Positions 1 through 7,662 of a stretch of 26,235 bases of DNA are shown here, piece by piece. The stretch comes from Candidatus Aenigmatarchaeota archaeon (lineage in GTDB: Archaea > Aenigmatarchaeota > Aenigmatarchaeia > QMZP01). The position numbers and the translations under genes were made by a program. Where the stretch lies: positions 1-26,235 of the forward strand of contig JACQOD010000023.1 of assembly GCA_016202725.1 (NCBI GenBank), given 5' to 3'. Below the pieces are notes generated by a model, which saw only the letters and a program-made list of their open reading frames with translations, made no database searches and was not told the origin of the DNA. Every line of letters starts with the position of its first letter. Position 1 is the stretch's first letter.

Positions 1-120
1 GTCGAGCAGGCGCTCGCGCGTGCGCTCCTGCTCCCTGGCCTGGGTGTCCAGGATCCACCAGATCCCCGCTGCCAAAAGCAGGAGGATCATTGCAGCCACG
101 ATCACGATTCGCGTCCTCAT
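1..120 (-). CDS. Membrane-anchored protein, N-terminal fragment cut by window edge
   Basis: An open frame reads from an ATG at 120-118 to the window edge without a stop, giving 40 residues. Residues 1-5 are short and basic (MRTRI). They are followed by one hydrophobic segment (about residues 5-24, ending GIWWIL) and then a highly charged stretch rich in Arg and Glu that looks like the start of a coiled coil. The likely form is a single-pass membrane anchor with its C-terminal part outside this window. The ATG overlaps the TGA of the preceding surface-protein gene as ATGA, so it is the third gene of that minus-strand operon and probably translationally coupled. Its function cannot be told from 40 residues. 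Confidence 0.7.
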   Translation of the reverse strand, partial: MRTRIVIVAAMILLLLAAGIWWILDTQAREQERTRERLLD

Positions 121-1331
121 TGCAATCCGCTCACATTATACCGCGCCGCGCTGGCGGCCTCCAGGAGGAACCAGGACGGGAAGCCCCGGACCCCTGCCCC
201 GGGGGTCGTGGCGTTGGCGAGGTAGAGGTAGTCCACCCGGGACTGGCCGGGCTTGGTCGTGATGCCGGTGGCATCAGGCACGAAGGTCTCCAGGCCGTTG
301 GCCATGCCGGTCACCCTCCCTTCGAGCCGCCCCAGGAAATCCGGTCCCGAGACGGGGAACGTATGGTAATACGTGAGGGCGCCGCTTAAAGGCAGCAGCC
401 AGACGCCCGTGGCCTCGTCCAGGTGCAGGCTGGAAAAGTTCGCGGCCAGGACGCTGCCGTTCACGGCGGCGACTGCGCCTGCAGTCCCGACGTCGTAGCA
501 GCCCATGCCGGGAAGGTCCGCGGTCTCCCCCACCCCGCCCGCGTAGCCCGACCTGCCCGAGATGTTCGCCAGGACCAGGACGCTGCTGCCTCCAGGCTGC
601 TCCGCGAAAACCGCAGTCCCGGAGCAGTTGCCCTGGCGCGCGCCCGCGAAGAGGAGCAGGGCGTCGGCCCCGTAGGGGTGGCGGTAGACCTTCCGCTGGA
701 GGTTCCCGGCGCTCTGCAGGACCAGGAGCGGGTCCTCCAGCCCCTCGACCGAGATGGAGACGTTCTTCGCCACGGTCCTCGCCACCGTGGCCGCAGTGTA
801 GGGGTGGGAGAGGTTGATGGACAGCAGAAGCGACAGCCGGATAGAGAAGCCGTCCTGGTTCTGCACCTGGAGCTGGCCGTACGAGATGTTCCGCTCGAAC
901 CCGATGGGCGTGGCCAGGATGCGGGTTCTCCAGTCGGCGAGGGTGTTGTTAAACAGGACGATGCTCGCGTTGCCGTACAGGCTGCCGTTGAGCACGAGTT
1001 CCTGCATCCGCAGCGTGGCGTTGTCGACCGGCTGCCCGGTTTGCAGGACATGGTTCACCTGCGCCAGCAGGGCCCGCCTCCCCGCGGTCTGGACGGCCCG
1101 GATGAAGTCGTCCTCCGTGTTCTTCGCCACCTGGGCCATCTGGTCCGCCAGGATCTTGTCCCCCCGGTTCGTGATGGTGGTCTGGGTGAAGGACTGGTAG
1201 CCGAGGATGAAGACCAGCAGGGGGATGACCACCAGGATCACGATCAGGGAGTAGAGCTGGCCGCGTTGTCGCTTGGTCCCCTCCCCGGCGAGGAAGGAAG
1301 CATGCCCGGCACCTGTCAGCACCGCCATCAT
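117..1331 (-). CDS. Secreted or pilin-like surface protein, 404 aa
   Basis: This is a predicted cell-surface protein of unknown family. After a 24-residue basic leader the sequence reads RGQLYSL, followed by a strongly hydrophobic helix (about residues 28-45). This resembles an archaeal class III or prepilin-type signal, with cleavage expected between Gly24 and Gln25, although the usual Glu at +5 is absent. The rest is polar and beta-rich, carries more than ten N-x-S/T sequons and has only two obvious cysteines (in GNCSG and GMGCYD). I chose the ATG at 1331 because it overlaps the stop of the giant vWA gene as ATGA; a GTG two codons upstream (1337) is possible. The gene lies between the vWA gene and the edge gene in one operon, so a role in the same surface structure is inferred. 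Confidence 0.8.
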   Translation of the reverse strand: MMAVLTGAGHASFLAGEGTKRQRGQLYSLIVILVVIPLLVFILGYQSFTQTTITNRGDKILADQMAQVAKNTEDDFIRAVQTAGRRALLAQVNHVLQTGQPVDNATLRMQELVLNGSLYGNASIVLFNNTLADWRTRILATPIGFERNISYGQLQVQNQDGFSIRLSLLLSINLSHPYTAATVARTVAKNVSISVEGLEDPLLVLQSAGNLQRKVYRHPYGADALLLFAGARQGNCSGTAVFAEQPGGSSVLVLANISGRSGYAGGVGETADLPGMGCYDVGTAGAVAAVNGSVLAANFSSLHLDEATGVWLLPLSGALTYYHTFPVSGPDFLGRLEGRVTGMANGLETFVPDATGITTKPGQSRVDYLYLANATTPGAGVRGFPSWFLLEAASAARYNVSGLQ

Positions 1332-4300
1332 ATCCACACCTTGATCTCGACCGCCACCGGCCCCCAGAGGGAGGTGATCCCCCGGATCGAGGAGGCGTCC
1401 ACGCTCACGTCCTCGGTGAGCTCGATCTCCACCGGGTTGCTGGAGTTGATCCCGTCCCAGGGGTCTGCCCCGGTCCCGGAGCCGACGCTCCCGGTGTTCG
1501 CGTCGTACAGGAGGTTGAGGTTGTCCAGAAGGCGGAGGAAGGCGTCATCGACAGAGTCGTTCCAGGGGTCGAACTGGTCCAGGGGGTCGGGGCCGTAGGC
1601 GACCAGGGCCGAGGCCTCGGAGCGGTTGTCGCCATCGAGATCATAGTAGACCCTGACGGTCGCCCCGGAGGCCTCGGGGAAGACGCCGCTGTAGCCGTCG
1701 CTGGTGAGCCCGGGGAGGCGGATGGTATAGAGCACCCGGGCGTCCGGCGATCCTCCGGTGGCGTTGCCGGGGGCGAGGCCCGTGCCCAGCTTGACCGAGG
1801 TGTTGCCCACGGCCAGCAGGCCGGCGGGGATCACCACGTGGAAGGGGTCGCCCAGCGGGGTGTAGTCGCTCCCCCAATCCGCGAGGGCGAACGTCCTGCT
1901 GAAGTTCGCCTGCCCCGGGGGGCGGACGAAGAGCTGGTCGGTCCAGTAGGCCGAGGAGTAGGACGTCACCCGCGCCTCGATGGGCGTGGTTTCCGGGGGA
2001 ATGACGAACCAGCCCTCCTTGGTGCCCGTGCTGTTGTCCGTCACCGCAGGGGGCCCGGTCTGGTTGCGGAACGGGGGGGAGGCGAAGGAGAAGGTCACCT
2101 CGCCGAACTGCAGGGAAGGAACGGCAGAGACGTACCAGTACTGCAGGAGCGAGTCCGCGTAGAGGGTGTTGTTGAGGCTGACATTCCCGGCGTAGACCGC
2201 GGTCTGGGCGTCGAAGGTCAGGTTGACCAGGTTCTGGGCGATGTTCCGGTAGATCTCCAGGAGCTCGTCCTTGTCGTTGGAGGTGTAGAAGTTCGAGGGA
2301 TCATCGCAGGCCGCTGACCGGTTGAGCGCGTCAATGGCCTCCTGGCCGGCATCGCCGAAGGCCACGGCAAAGACCCGTATCCCGTACCGGTCATTCGCTT
2401 CGCACGCCTTCCGGACGGTCTCGTTCTCCGGGCTCTCCCCGCCGCTGATGGTGGTGCAGGATCCCGAGCCGTAGCTCCTGCAGTCGCCGAGCTTGGTGTT
2501 GGCAGCGCCGTCGCTCATGATGAGCATGGACATGGTGCGGGCGTAGGGGGCGGTTTCGTTCGAGCTGATCAGGGTGATGTTGGCGTTGCGGTACTCCCAC
2601 GCGTCGTTCGTCCCGGTCCTTCTGCACCCGTACGCGGTTCCTGCGGTGAAGGTGAGGTGGTTCTCCCCCTCCCGCAGCAGGGCCGCGGGCAGGTCCATGC
2701 GGACTTGCTGCCAGACGTTCGTGCCGTTCCAGTGCTGCTCGTCGAACCGCTCCAGGAGGGTATCGTTGAGGAAGACGCAGTCATAGGACGCGAGGGCGAT
2801 GTCCCGCACCTCCACCTCGGCCAGGGCGCTCACGAGCCCGGTCATGTTGGCGATGGTGAAGGTGAGGTTATGCTGGACCCCGATCCCCGGCGGGGTGCCG
2901 TTGTCCAGCCCGACCCCGATATCGTCGAACAGGAAGGTTCCCCACTCGTTCGAGGACGAGGCGAGCAGCTTGCCCCCGAAGTCCAGGTAGTAGATCCCCG
3001 CCCCTTCCACCCAGGGCGTGACGTTCTGGGAGAAGGTGCCGGAAAACTCCGTGTCCGGGCTGTCCTCGGTCCACACCTCCAGCCGGTTGTCAGCGCCGCT
3101 GTCCCCCCCGTCCTGGGCCGAGCCCAGTTCATGCCGGCCGGAGGAGGGAGAGGTCCAGTTGGCCTTGATCCAGACCTGGTCAGACGATTCGAACGCCCCA
3201 TCGTTCGCGTCCCACTGGTACTGGAAGGAGACGAATAGCTGGCTGCCAGCCTGGATTTGGGCCCAGAGGGACGGGGTCACGTTGACTGAAACGCCGTAGG
3301 CCCCCGAGCAGTCCCGGTTGCTGCAGGCGTTCTGGCCTCCCTGGTTGGTGTCCATCGTCAGCTGTCCCGCCACCGCGCCGTTGAAGTCCACGTCCGTGTC
3401 ATAGCCGTAGGCTCCTCCCTGCCAGTCCCAGCCGTCCCCTGCTCCTGACAGGCCGAAGGTGTTGCCGGAGGTGTTGTAGCCGGAGGAGAAGTCAATCGGG
3501 TACGGGAGATCGCTCTGCAGCTCCCAGGCGTCGGCGTAGGGCCCGAACTGCTGGACCCCCTGCGTGTTCAGCGAGAAGGTGCTGGCGTTCAGGATGCGGG
3601 TGACGTTCGGGTCCAGGGAGCGGGCTTCCCAGACGGTCATCTCCACGCTCTTGAAGTCCCAGTCGTCCTGCTCCCCGGCGGTGCCGAAGCAGCCTGCGGT
3701 ATTCCCGCCCGTGATCGTGATCACGTTCTGCCCGTTCCTCACCCACTCCTGCTTGAGGGGGTAGAGGCAGGTGTGCCAGGAATCCTGGGACAGGCCGTCG
3801 GACTCGCAGATCCTGCCCAGGTACTGGTTGTTGAGGAGGACGCAGTCCTGGTAGCCGTCGTCCACGTTCGTGTTCGTCCCCAGCACCACGATCCGCCCCT
3901 TGACGAAGCGGGAGAGGTTCAGGCCCATGTCGAAGGTGACATTCACCGCCACCGCGCCCGTGTCCCCCACGTGCAGCGCGCTGGTGTTGCGGGCGCCGTG
4001 TTCCACCATGCCCCAGAGGGCGCGCTGCTCCAGCAGCTGGATGGTGGAGGCCTCCACCCCGCAGGAGATGCAGGTGTAGCCGCAGGACTGCCAGTTGTTG
4101 TTGTAGTTGTAGTCATCGAGGTTGCCCTGCAAGGTGGAGTTCACGCTGGTCACCTCGGTGAAGGAGCAGGTGGGCGCGCCCCGCTCCCCGAAGCCGATCA
4201 GGCCCACGTTGTTCCCCGGGGTGCTGATGATCACGTCCACGAAGGTCTTGTCCGCCTCCAGGGCCACGATGTTTCGCCTGGCGTGGCAGCCCCCCGAGGG

Positions 4301-5545
4301 GTCGCTGTCGCAGAGGTTGCTGTCCGAGCAGTTCGCCACGACGTCGCAGGAGGTCATGCTCCCCGACCGGTCGGTAATGAGGGAGGAGTCCAGGGAGCCC
4401 AGCCCCGGCGAGATGGAGATGTTCTCTGTCCCGACGCGCAGGGGAACGGTCCTCCCGCTGAGCTGGCTGTAGTTCACCTGGGCGGAGAGGTTGGAGTGGT
4501 TGAGGGTGACGTTCCGCCAGCCGCTCGCGTTGCTCCGGTAGACCGTGACGTTGCCGATGGTCAGGAAGACCGGATAGGCGCTCTGGTAGGTCAGGGTGAG
4601 CGACAGGTTGGTCAGGTTGCCCGGGACGGCAAACGCGTCGAAGACGTTGATGACGCCCCGGACCCCGGGGAAGTGGTAGACGGCGGTGGCATTGGCCCCG
4701 TAGGCCGTGGTGGGCAGGGACACCAGTTCCGTGGTGTTGAACCGGGCGGCGAGGTAGCCGCCGCCCACATAGCCCTGGCCGGAGAAGTTCAGCTCGAGGA
4801 CGTTCTGGCCCGCGCGGAAGTGCCCGAGCGCGCTCGGGGAAAGGGTCCAGCGGTCGGCGGTGAGGTTGGTGGTGGCGTTCTTCACGAAGGAGCCGGAGAA
4901 GTTGCCGTTCACGTACAGGGAGAAGTTCCCGCCCACGCTCATCTCCATCTCCGCCCCCAGGACCGTGTCCAGGTTGGGGAGGGTGAGCAGGGCGGTGAGG
5001 TTGCCGTCGCCCACGTACCCGCCGAAGAAGGCGTACGCCCGGTCCTGCTTGGCGGGGTTGCTGAGGGAGGCCCGCGCCGCGAAGCCTTCCGCGGGCTTGC
5101 CGAGGTCGTACCCGCTCACCACGGTGGAGATCCGCGCCACGAACGACCCCGCGGAGGCGTTCCTGCTCGCGAGCGTGGTGTTGCCCACGACGAGCTCCCA
5201 GTTGTAGCCTGTTCCATTGAATGTTTGGTTGAGCACCTCCTCCGCGAGGGCCGCGGCCAGTGACGTATTTCCGGCAGACCAGAGGAAGCCGATGGCGTCC
5301 AGCAGGCTGCCGTTGGCCGCGGTGATGATGCCCTGCTGCTGGTAGCTCTCCAGGGTGGCGATCCCCTCCGCGTCGCCGATGCGGGCGTTCTCCAGGACGT
5401 TCAGGGCATCCTTCGCGGTGATGTAGAGCCGCTCGTACCTCAGTTCAGGCGTAGTGGTGACCGTGATGCCTCCCAGGAAGCTTGCCACGAGGAGCAGGAG
5501 CCCGACCGCCAGCAGGGCTTCCATGGACAGCAGGAAGCCGTTCAT
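1328..5545 (-). CDS. Giant vWA-domain surface protein with a split vWA fold, 1405 aa
   Basis: This is a predicted extracellular adhesin-like protein. The N-terminus (GFLLSMEALLAV plus a run of Leu/Val to about residue 25) resembles the prepilin-like anchors of archaeal surface proteins. A von Willebrand A domain begins near residue 388: the MIDAS DxSGS is at 392-396, a candidate MIDAS Thr is at 491, and the fold appears to resume only at about 1003-1105 (LIMSDGAAN, then RVFAVAFGDAG). The intervening roughly 480 residues hold beta-sandwich-like segments; two of them (about 560-640 and 910-990) are recognisably repeats, each with a DC.LN start, a G.N.(I/L)T strand and a second Cys. A related strand pattern occurs near 246-270. 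A Ca-binding-like DLDGD lies at 1302-1306. I counted about 54 N-x-S/T sequons. It is the first gene of a three-gene operon, divergent from two pilin-like genes. The vWA assignment is strong; adhesin or pilus-tip function is inferred. Confidence 0.88.
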   Translation of the reverse strand: MNGFLLSMEALLAVGLLLLVASFLGGITVTTTPELRYERLYITAKDALNVLENARIGDAEGIATLESYQQQGIITAANGSLLDAIGFLWSAGNTSLAAALAEEVLNQTFNGTGYNWELVVGNTTLASRNASAGSFVARISTVVSGYDLGKPAEGFAARASLSNPAKQDRAYAFFGGYVGDGNLTALLTLPNLDTVLGAEMEMSVGGNFSLYVNGNFSGSFVKNATTNLTADRWTLSPSALGHFRAGQNVLELNFSGQGYVGGGYLAARFNTTELVSLPTTAYGANATAVYHFPGVRGVINVFDAFAVPGNLTNLSLTLTYQSAYPVFLTIGNVTVYRSNASGWRNVTLNHSNLSAQVNYSQLSGRTVPLRVGTENISISPGLGSLDSSLITDRSGSMTSCDVVANCSDSNLCDSDPSGGCHARRNIVALEADKTFVDVIISTPGNNVGLIGFGERGAPTCSFTEVTSVNSTLQGNLDDYNYNNNWQSCGYTCISCGVEASTIQLLEQRALWGMVEHGARNTSALHVGDTGAVAVNVTFDMGLNLSRFVKGRIVVLGTNTNVDDGYQDCVLLNNQYLGRICESDGLSQDSWHTCLYPLKQEWVRNGQNVITITGGNTAGCFGTAGEQDDWDFKSVEMTVWEARSLDPNVTRILNASTFSLNTQGVQQFGPYADAWELQSDLPYPIDFSSGYNTSGNTFGLSGAGDGWDWQGGAYGYDTDVDFNGAVAGQLTMDTNQGGQNACSNRDCSGAYGVSVNVTPSLWAQIQAGSQLFVSFQYQWDANDGAFESSDQVWIKANWTSPSSGRHELGSAQDGGDSGADNRLEVWTEDSPDTEFSGTFSQNVTPWVEGAGIYYLDFGGKLLASSSNEWGTFLFDDIGVGLDNGTPPGIGVQHNLTFTIANMTGLVSALAEVEVRDIALASYDCVFLNDTLLERFDEQHWNGTNVWQQVRMDLPAALLREGENHLTFTAGTAYGCRRTGTNDAWEYRNANITLISSNETAPYARTMSMLIMSDGAANTKLGDCRSYGSGSCTTISGGESPENETVRKACEANDRYGIRVFAVAFGDAGQEAIDALNRSAACDDPSNFYTSNDKDELLEIYRNIAQNLVNLTFDAQTAVYAGNVSLNNTLYADSLLQYWYVSAVPSLQFGEVTFSFASPPFRNQTGPPAVTDNSTGTKEGWFVIPPETTPIEARVTSYSSAYWTDQLFVRPPGQANFSRTFALADWGSDYTPLGDPFHVVIPAGLLAVGNTSVKLGTGLAPGNATGGSPDARVLYTIRLPGLTSDGYSGVFPEASGATVRVYYDLDGDNRSEASALVAYGPDPLDQFDPWNDSVDDAFLRLLDNLNLLYDANTGSVGSGTGADPWDGINSSNPVEIELTEDVSVDASSIRGITSLWGPVAVEIKVWI

Positions 5546-5624
5546 CGGCTATATATTGCGCAGGCCGGCTATTATTGGTAGGGGGTTGCGGGTGTTGTTG
5601 GAGAAGTCGCGGGATCACCACGGC
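5546..5624. promoter_or_regulatory. Divergent promoter region of the surface-protein locus
   Basis: The spacer between the two divergent surface operons holds two A/T-rich boxes in GC-rich surroundings: TATATA at 5551-5556 and ATTATTGG at 5571-5578. Read on the minus strand, the second box (CCAATAATAG) is centred about 28 nt before the vWA start codon and would give a leaderless mRNA. Read on the plus strand, TATATA would start transcription near 5580, leaving a short leader before the pilin-like genes. The assignment rests on spacing alone. Confidence 0.5.
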
Positions 5625-6113
5625 ATGGGTCCGGGAAACCGGATGCAACCGTCCAGGAAGCCCCGGAGAACCACGTTTGCAGCACACCCGGGCGGTCGTG
5701 CGGCTGATGCGGTCGGGTGGCGCGGGAGGGGGCGCGGCCAGGCAACGACGGAATTCATGCTCATCTTCATCGTGTTCGTGATGGGGGTGGCCATTGCAGC
5801 GGTCGTGATGCTGCAGAAGGTGGACGAGGTCGACATCCAGCAGCTCTCCCTGGAGGGGACCCGGGTCGCCGATGCCGCCGCAGCGGCCCTGGACACCGTC
5901 CTCATCCAGGGGGACGGCTTCTCCAGCGAGCTCATCCTGCCGGCCTACCTGGCGGACCGCCAGTACAACGTGACCGCCTACCCGCGCCTGGTGGTGGTGC
6001 GCATGGAGGGTCAGGACTTCCAGCGCGCGACCCTGGTCCAGAACCTGTCCGGCAGCCTCCGGCAGGGGACGAACACCCTCACGAACCGGCAGGGAGTCAT
6101 CGTGATCACATGA
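5625..6113 (+). CDS. Pilin/archaellin-like protein with class III signal peptide
   Basis: The N-terminal region contains RGRGQATTEF followed by a long hydrophobic helix (MLIFIVFVMGVAIAAVVML). This is the classical archaeal class III signal: cleavage by a prepilin peptidase between Gly and Gln, with Glu at +5 of the mature protein. The mature protein is about 124 residues, with a hydrophobic N-terminal helix for assembly into a filament and a polar C-terminal part ending QGVIVIT. The leader before cleavage is unusually long (32 residues from the ATG at 5643, 38 from the ATG at 5625) and very Arg/Gly-rich. Neither start has a clear ribosome binding site, so the true start is uncertain. The stop overlaps the next ATG as ATGA, so the two pilin-like proteins are co-translated. 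Confidence 0.8.
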   Translation: MGPGNRMQPSRKPRRTTFAAHPGGRAADAVGWRGRGRGQATTEFMLIFIVFVMGVAIAAVVMLQKVDEVDIQQLSLEGTRVADAAAAALDTVLIQGDGFSSELILPAYLADRQYNVTAYPRLVVVRMEGQDFQRATLVQNLSGSLRQGTNTLTNRQGVIVIT

Positions 6114-6667
6114 TGGGCGAACCGAAGGCGGGCCGGCACCAGGATGCCGCATCGTGCCGGGGACAGGCCCGCCGCGGCCAGATCTGGTCCTTCGACTTCG
6201 CGGTTTCCCTGACCATCTTCCTGACGGTCCTGGTGCTCGTGCTGTTCTTCTGGATCTACGCGAACGTCCAGAGCTTCGATGAGCTGGCCCAGGACGAGCT
6301 TCAGGACCACGCCATCGCCGTCTCGGACATCCTGGTCCGCAGCGCGGGCGTCCCGTCCGGCTGGACGAATGCCAGCGTGGAGGTCATCGGGCTCGCAAGC
6401 CAGGACAAGGTCCTGGATCCCCGCAAGGTGCGGGAGCTGGCCCTGATGGACTACAACCAGACCCGCAGGCTCCTGGGGATCGGGAGGTACGACTTCCAGC
6501 TCGAGATCTGGTATCCCAACGGGACCCTCGCCCTCGCGCAGGGCCTCAACGCCTCCGCCGGCCTCGCCCCGCAGAACGCCAGTATCGTCAGCCCCGTGGA
6601 CCGGTTCGTGATCTACGAGGGGCAAGTGGCAAGGATGCGCTTCCTGCTCTGGGCGCCGGCGGACTGA
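6110..6667 (+). CDS. Pilin-like surface protein with GQIWS-type N-terminal signal, 185 aa
   Basis: The start ATG (6110) overlaps the stop of the preceding pilin-like gene as ATGA, which fixes the start. A basic leader of about 23 residues ends in RRG, followed by QIWSFDF and a hydrophobic helix (AVSLTIFLTVLVLVLFFWIY). This looks like a variant class III signal with an acidic residue at +6 instead of +5. The rest is polar with a few sequons (NAS, NGT) and ends in a beta-like segment (RMRFLLWAP). It is probably a second, minor subunit or membrane-anchored partner of the same filament or surface complex. It converges on the cysteine-peptidase-like gene 38 bp downstream. Family not recognised beyond the signal; the function is inferred. 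Confidence 0.8.
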   Translation: MMGEPKAGRHQDAASCRGQARRGQIWSFDFAVSLTIFLTVLVLVLFFWIYANVQSFDELAQDELQDHAIAVSDILVRSAGVPSGWTNASVEVIGLASQDKVLDPRKVRELALMDYNQTRRLLGIGRYDFQLEIWYPNGTLALAQGLNASAGLAPQNASIVSPVDRFVIYEGQVARMRFLLWAPAD

Positions 6668-6705
6668 GGGGCGCGGGGGAAGGGACCCGCCCGCGCGAAG
6701 GCCCT

Positions 6706-7308
6706 TCATCCGGTGCCACCAGCCGGGGCGCCAACCACCACGGCTTCCTGGTCGGTTCCCTCCGCGGTCCACGCCTTCCAGAAGGTTGTCCGCGGGACCG
6801 GGAGGAAGGCCTGCGGTTCGTCCAGACCATGCTGGTGCACCAGCACCTCCCCCGGGGAGAAGCCCACCACCGGCAGGAAATGCCCCTGGTAGCCTGCTCG
6901 CCTGCGGACGACGTTCCAGTCCACCAGGACAATGGGGATGCTTTCCCCGAGGAAGCCCAGCAGCTCCCTGAGGGAGAGGGACCGCTCCTCCATGCGGACG
7001 CCGGCGGAGCGTGCCTCCTCGGCCAAGCGGTCGTACGCTGCGGCATCCGTGTCCCCGTGCTGCTGGTAGAACGGCAACTGCATGAGGTGGGGATTGAAGC
7101 CCAGATGGGTGGAGACGAACAAGGTCGGAAACCCCTGCCGGGCCGCAGCCAGGGCCAGCCGGATGGCGGAGATGCCCTGGCCGGGGCGGATGCCTACCAG
7201 CTGCTCCTGGGCAAGGTCCTTCCCGAGGAAGGAGCATGCCATCCGCAGGGCGGCCGTCCCGCAGTTGAGGGGGGTAGTCTGGCGGTAGAAGGGGACCTGC
7301 AGCCGCAT
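6706..7308 (-). CDS. C39-like papain-fold cysteine peptidase, cytoplasmic, 200 aa
   Basis: The N-terminal VPFYRQTTPLNCGTAAL matches the catalytic start of C39-type peptidases: Gln10 as oxyanion residue and Cys16 as nucleophile. GHFLPVVGF supplies the catalytic His143. The next element, where the family usually has HDPG or HNPG, reads VHQHG, so the third catalytic residue would be Gln159 or His160 instead of Asp/Asn. The family-typical Phe-x-x-x-Trp end (TFWKAW, about 175-180) follows. There is no signal peptide or membrane helix. The start is 4 bp after the stop of a 62-aa gene with which it forms an operon. Related proteins include peptide-processing enzymes; a non-proteolytic role is possible given the altered third residue. 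Its substrate is unknown. Confidence 0.75.
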   Translation of the reverse strand: MRLQVPFYRQTTPLNCGTAALRMACSFLGKDLAQEQLVGIRPGQGISAIRLALAAARQGFPTLFVSTHLGFNPHLMQLPFYQQHGDTDAAAYDRLAEEARSAGVRMEERSLSLRELLGFLGESIPIVLVDWNVVRRRAGYQGHFLPVVGFSPGEVLVHQHGLDEPQAFLPVPRTTFWKAWTAEGTDQEAVVVGAPAGGTG

Positions 7309-7312
7309 GCCG

Positions 7313-7501
7313 TCACTTCTTGTTCTTCAGCGGGGTGAAGGTGAGGTCCACCTTGCCGCCCAGGGTCACCACGGACTTGCCCACCTTGAACTGGACGCCG
7401 TCCAGGTTGACCGTGGCCTTGGATTCCTTGCCTTCCAGGATCTCCAAGAACTTGATCAGCAGTTCTTCGCGGCCCTTCAGAATTTCCTCGATAATGCCCA
7501 T
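7313..7501 (-). CDS. Small conserved-looking hypothetical protein, 62 aa
   Basis: This short protein has an amphipathic N-terminal helix (about residues 2-22, EEILKGREELLIKFLEILEG) and a beta-rich C-terminal half with regularly alternating hydrophobic residues (ATVNLDGVQFKVG, then VDLTFTPLKNKK). It has an excellent ribosome binding site: GGGAGGA at 7505-7511, 3-4 nt before the ATG, behind a TATA box at 7534-7541. It is the first gene of a two-gene operon with the C39-like peptidase. I do not recognise the family. As a tiny companion it could be a partner or substrate of the peptidase, but that is only a guess from position. Confidence 0.75.
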   Translation of the reverse strand: MGIIEEILKGREELLIKFLEILEGKESKATVNLDGVQFKVGKSVVTLGGKVDLTFTPLKNKK

Positions 7502-7504
7502 AGG

Positions 7505-7541
7505 TCCTCCCTGCTTTATTTAGGCGGCCGGCCTATATAAA
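7505..7541 (-). promoter_or_regulatory. Promoter and Shine-Dalgarno of the 62-aa/C39-like operon
   Basis: The TATA box TTTATATA (7534-7541, minus strand) lies about 35 nt before the ATG, leaving a leader of roughly 10-15 nt that contains a strong Shine-Dalgarno sequence (GGGAGGA, 7505-7511). The same A/T-rich stretch reads CTATATAAAA on the plus strand and could also serve the divergent ATPase gene. Confidence 0.65.
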
Positions 7542-7662
7542 ACTACGAAGGGCGGCGGTCCAGTGCCGGTGCAGGAGCGTGCCTTCCCCCCCCGGCTTCC
7601 GCAGGGGGGACATGCGCACGCCTCCGCTGCACCTCCGGCCGCACCATCCGCGCGTGATCTGC

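Noticed and set aside
3180..3200. tRNA-like TTCGAA string
   Set aside because: It lies within the vWA coding sequence and no cloverleaf can be drawn around it. No tRNA was found anywhere in the window.
3773..5263. 496-aa open frame on the plus strand opposite the vWA gene
   Set aside because: It is an antisense shadow caused by high GC. Its composition is Gly/Val/His/Arg-rich without domains, while the opposite strand encodes a convincing vWA protein.
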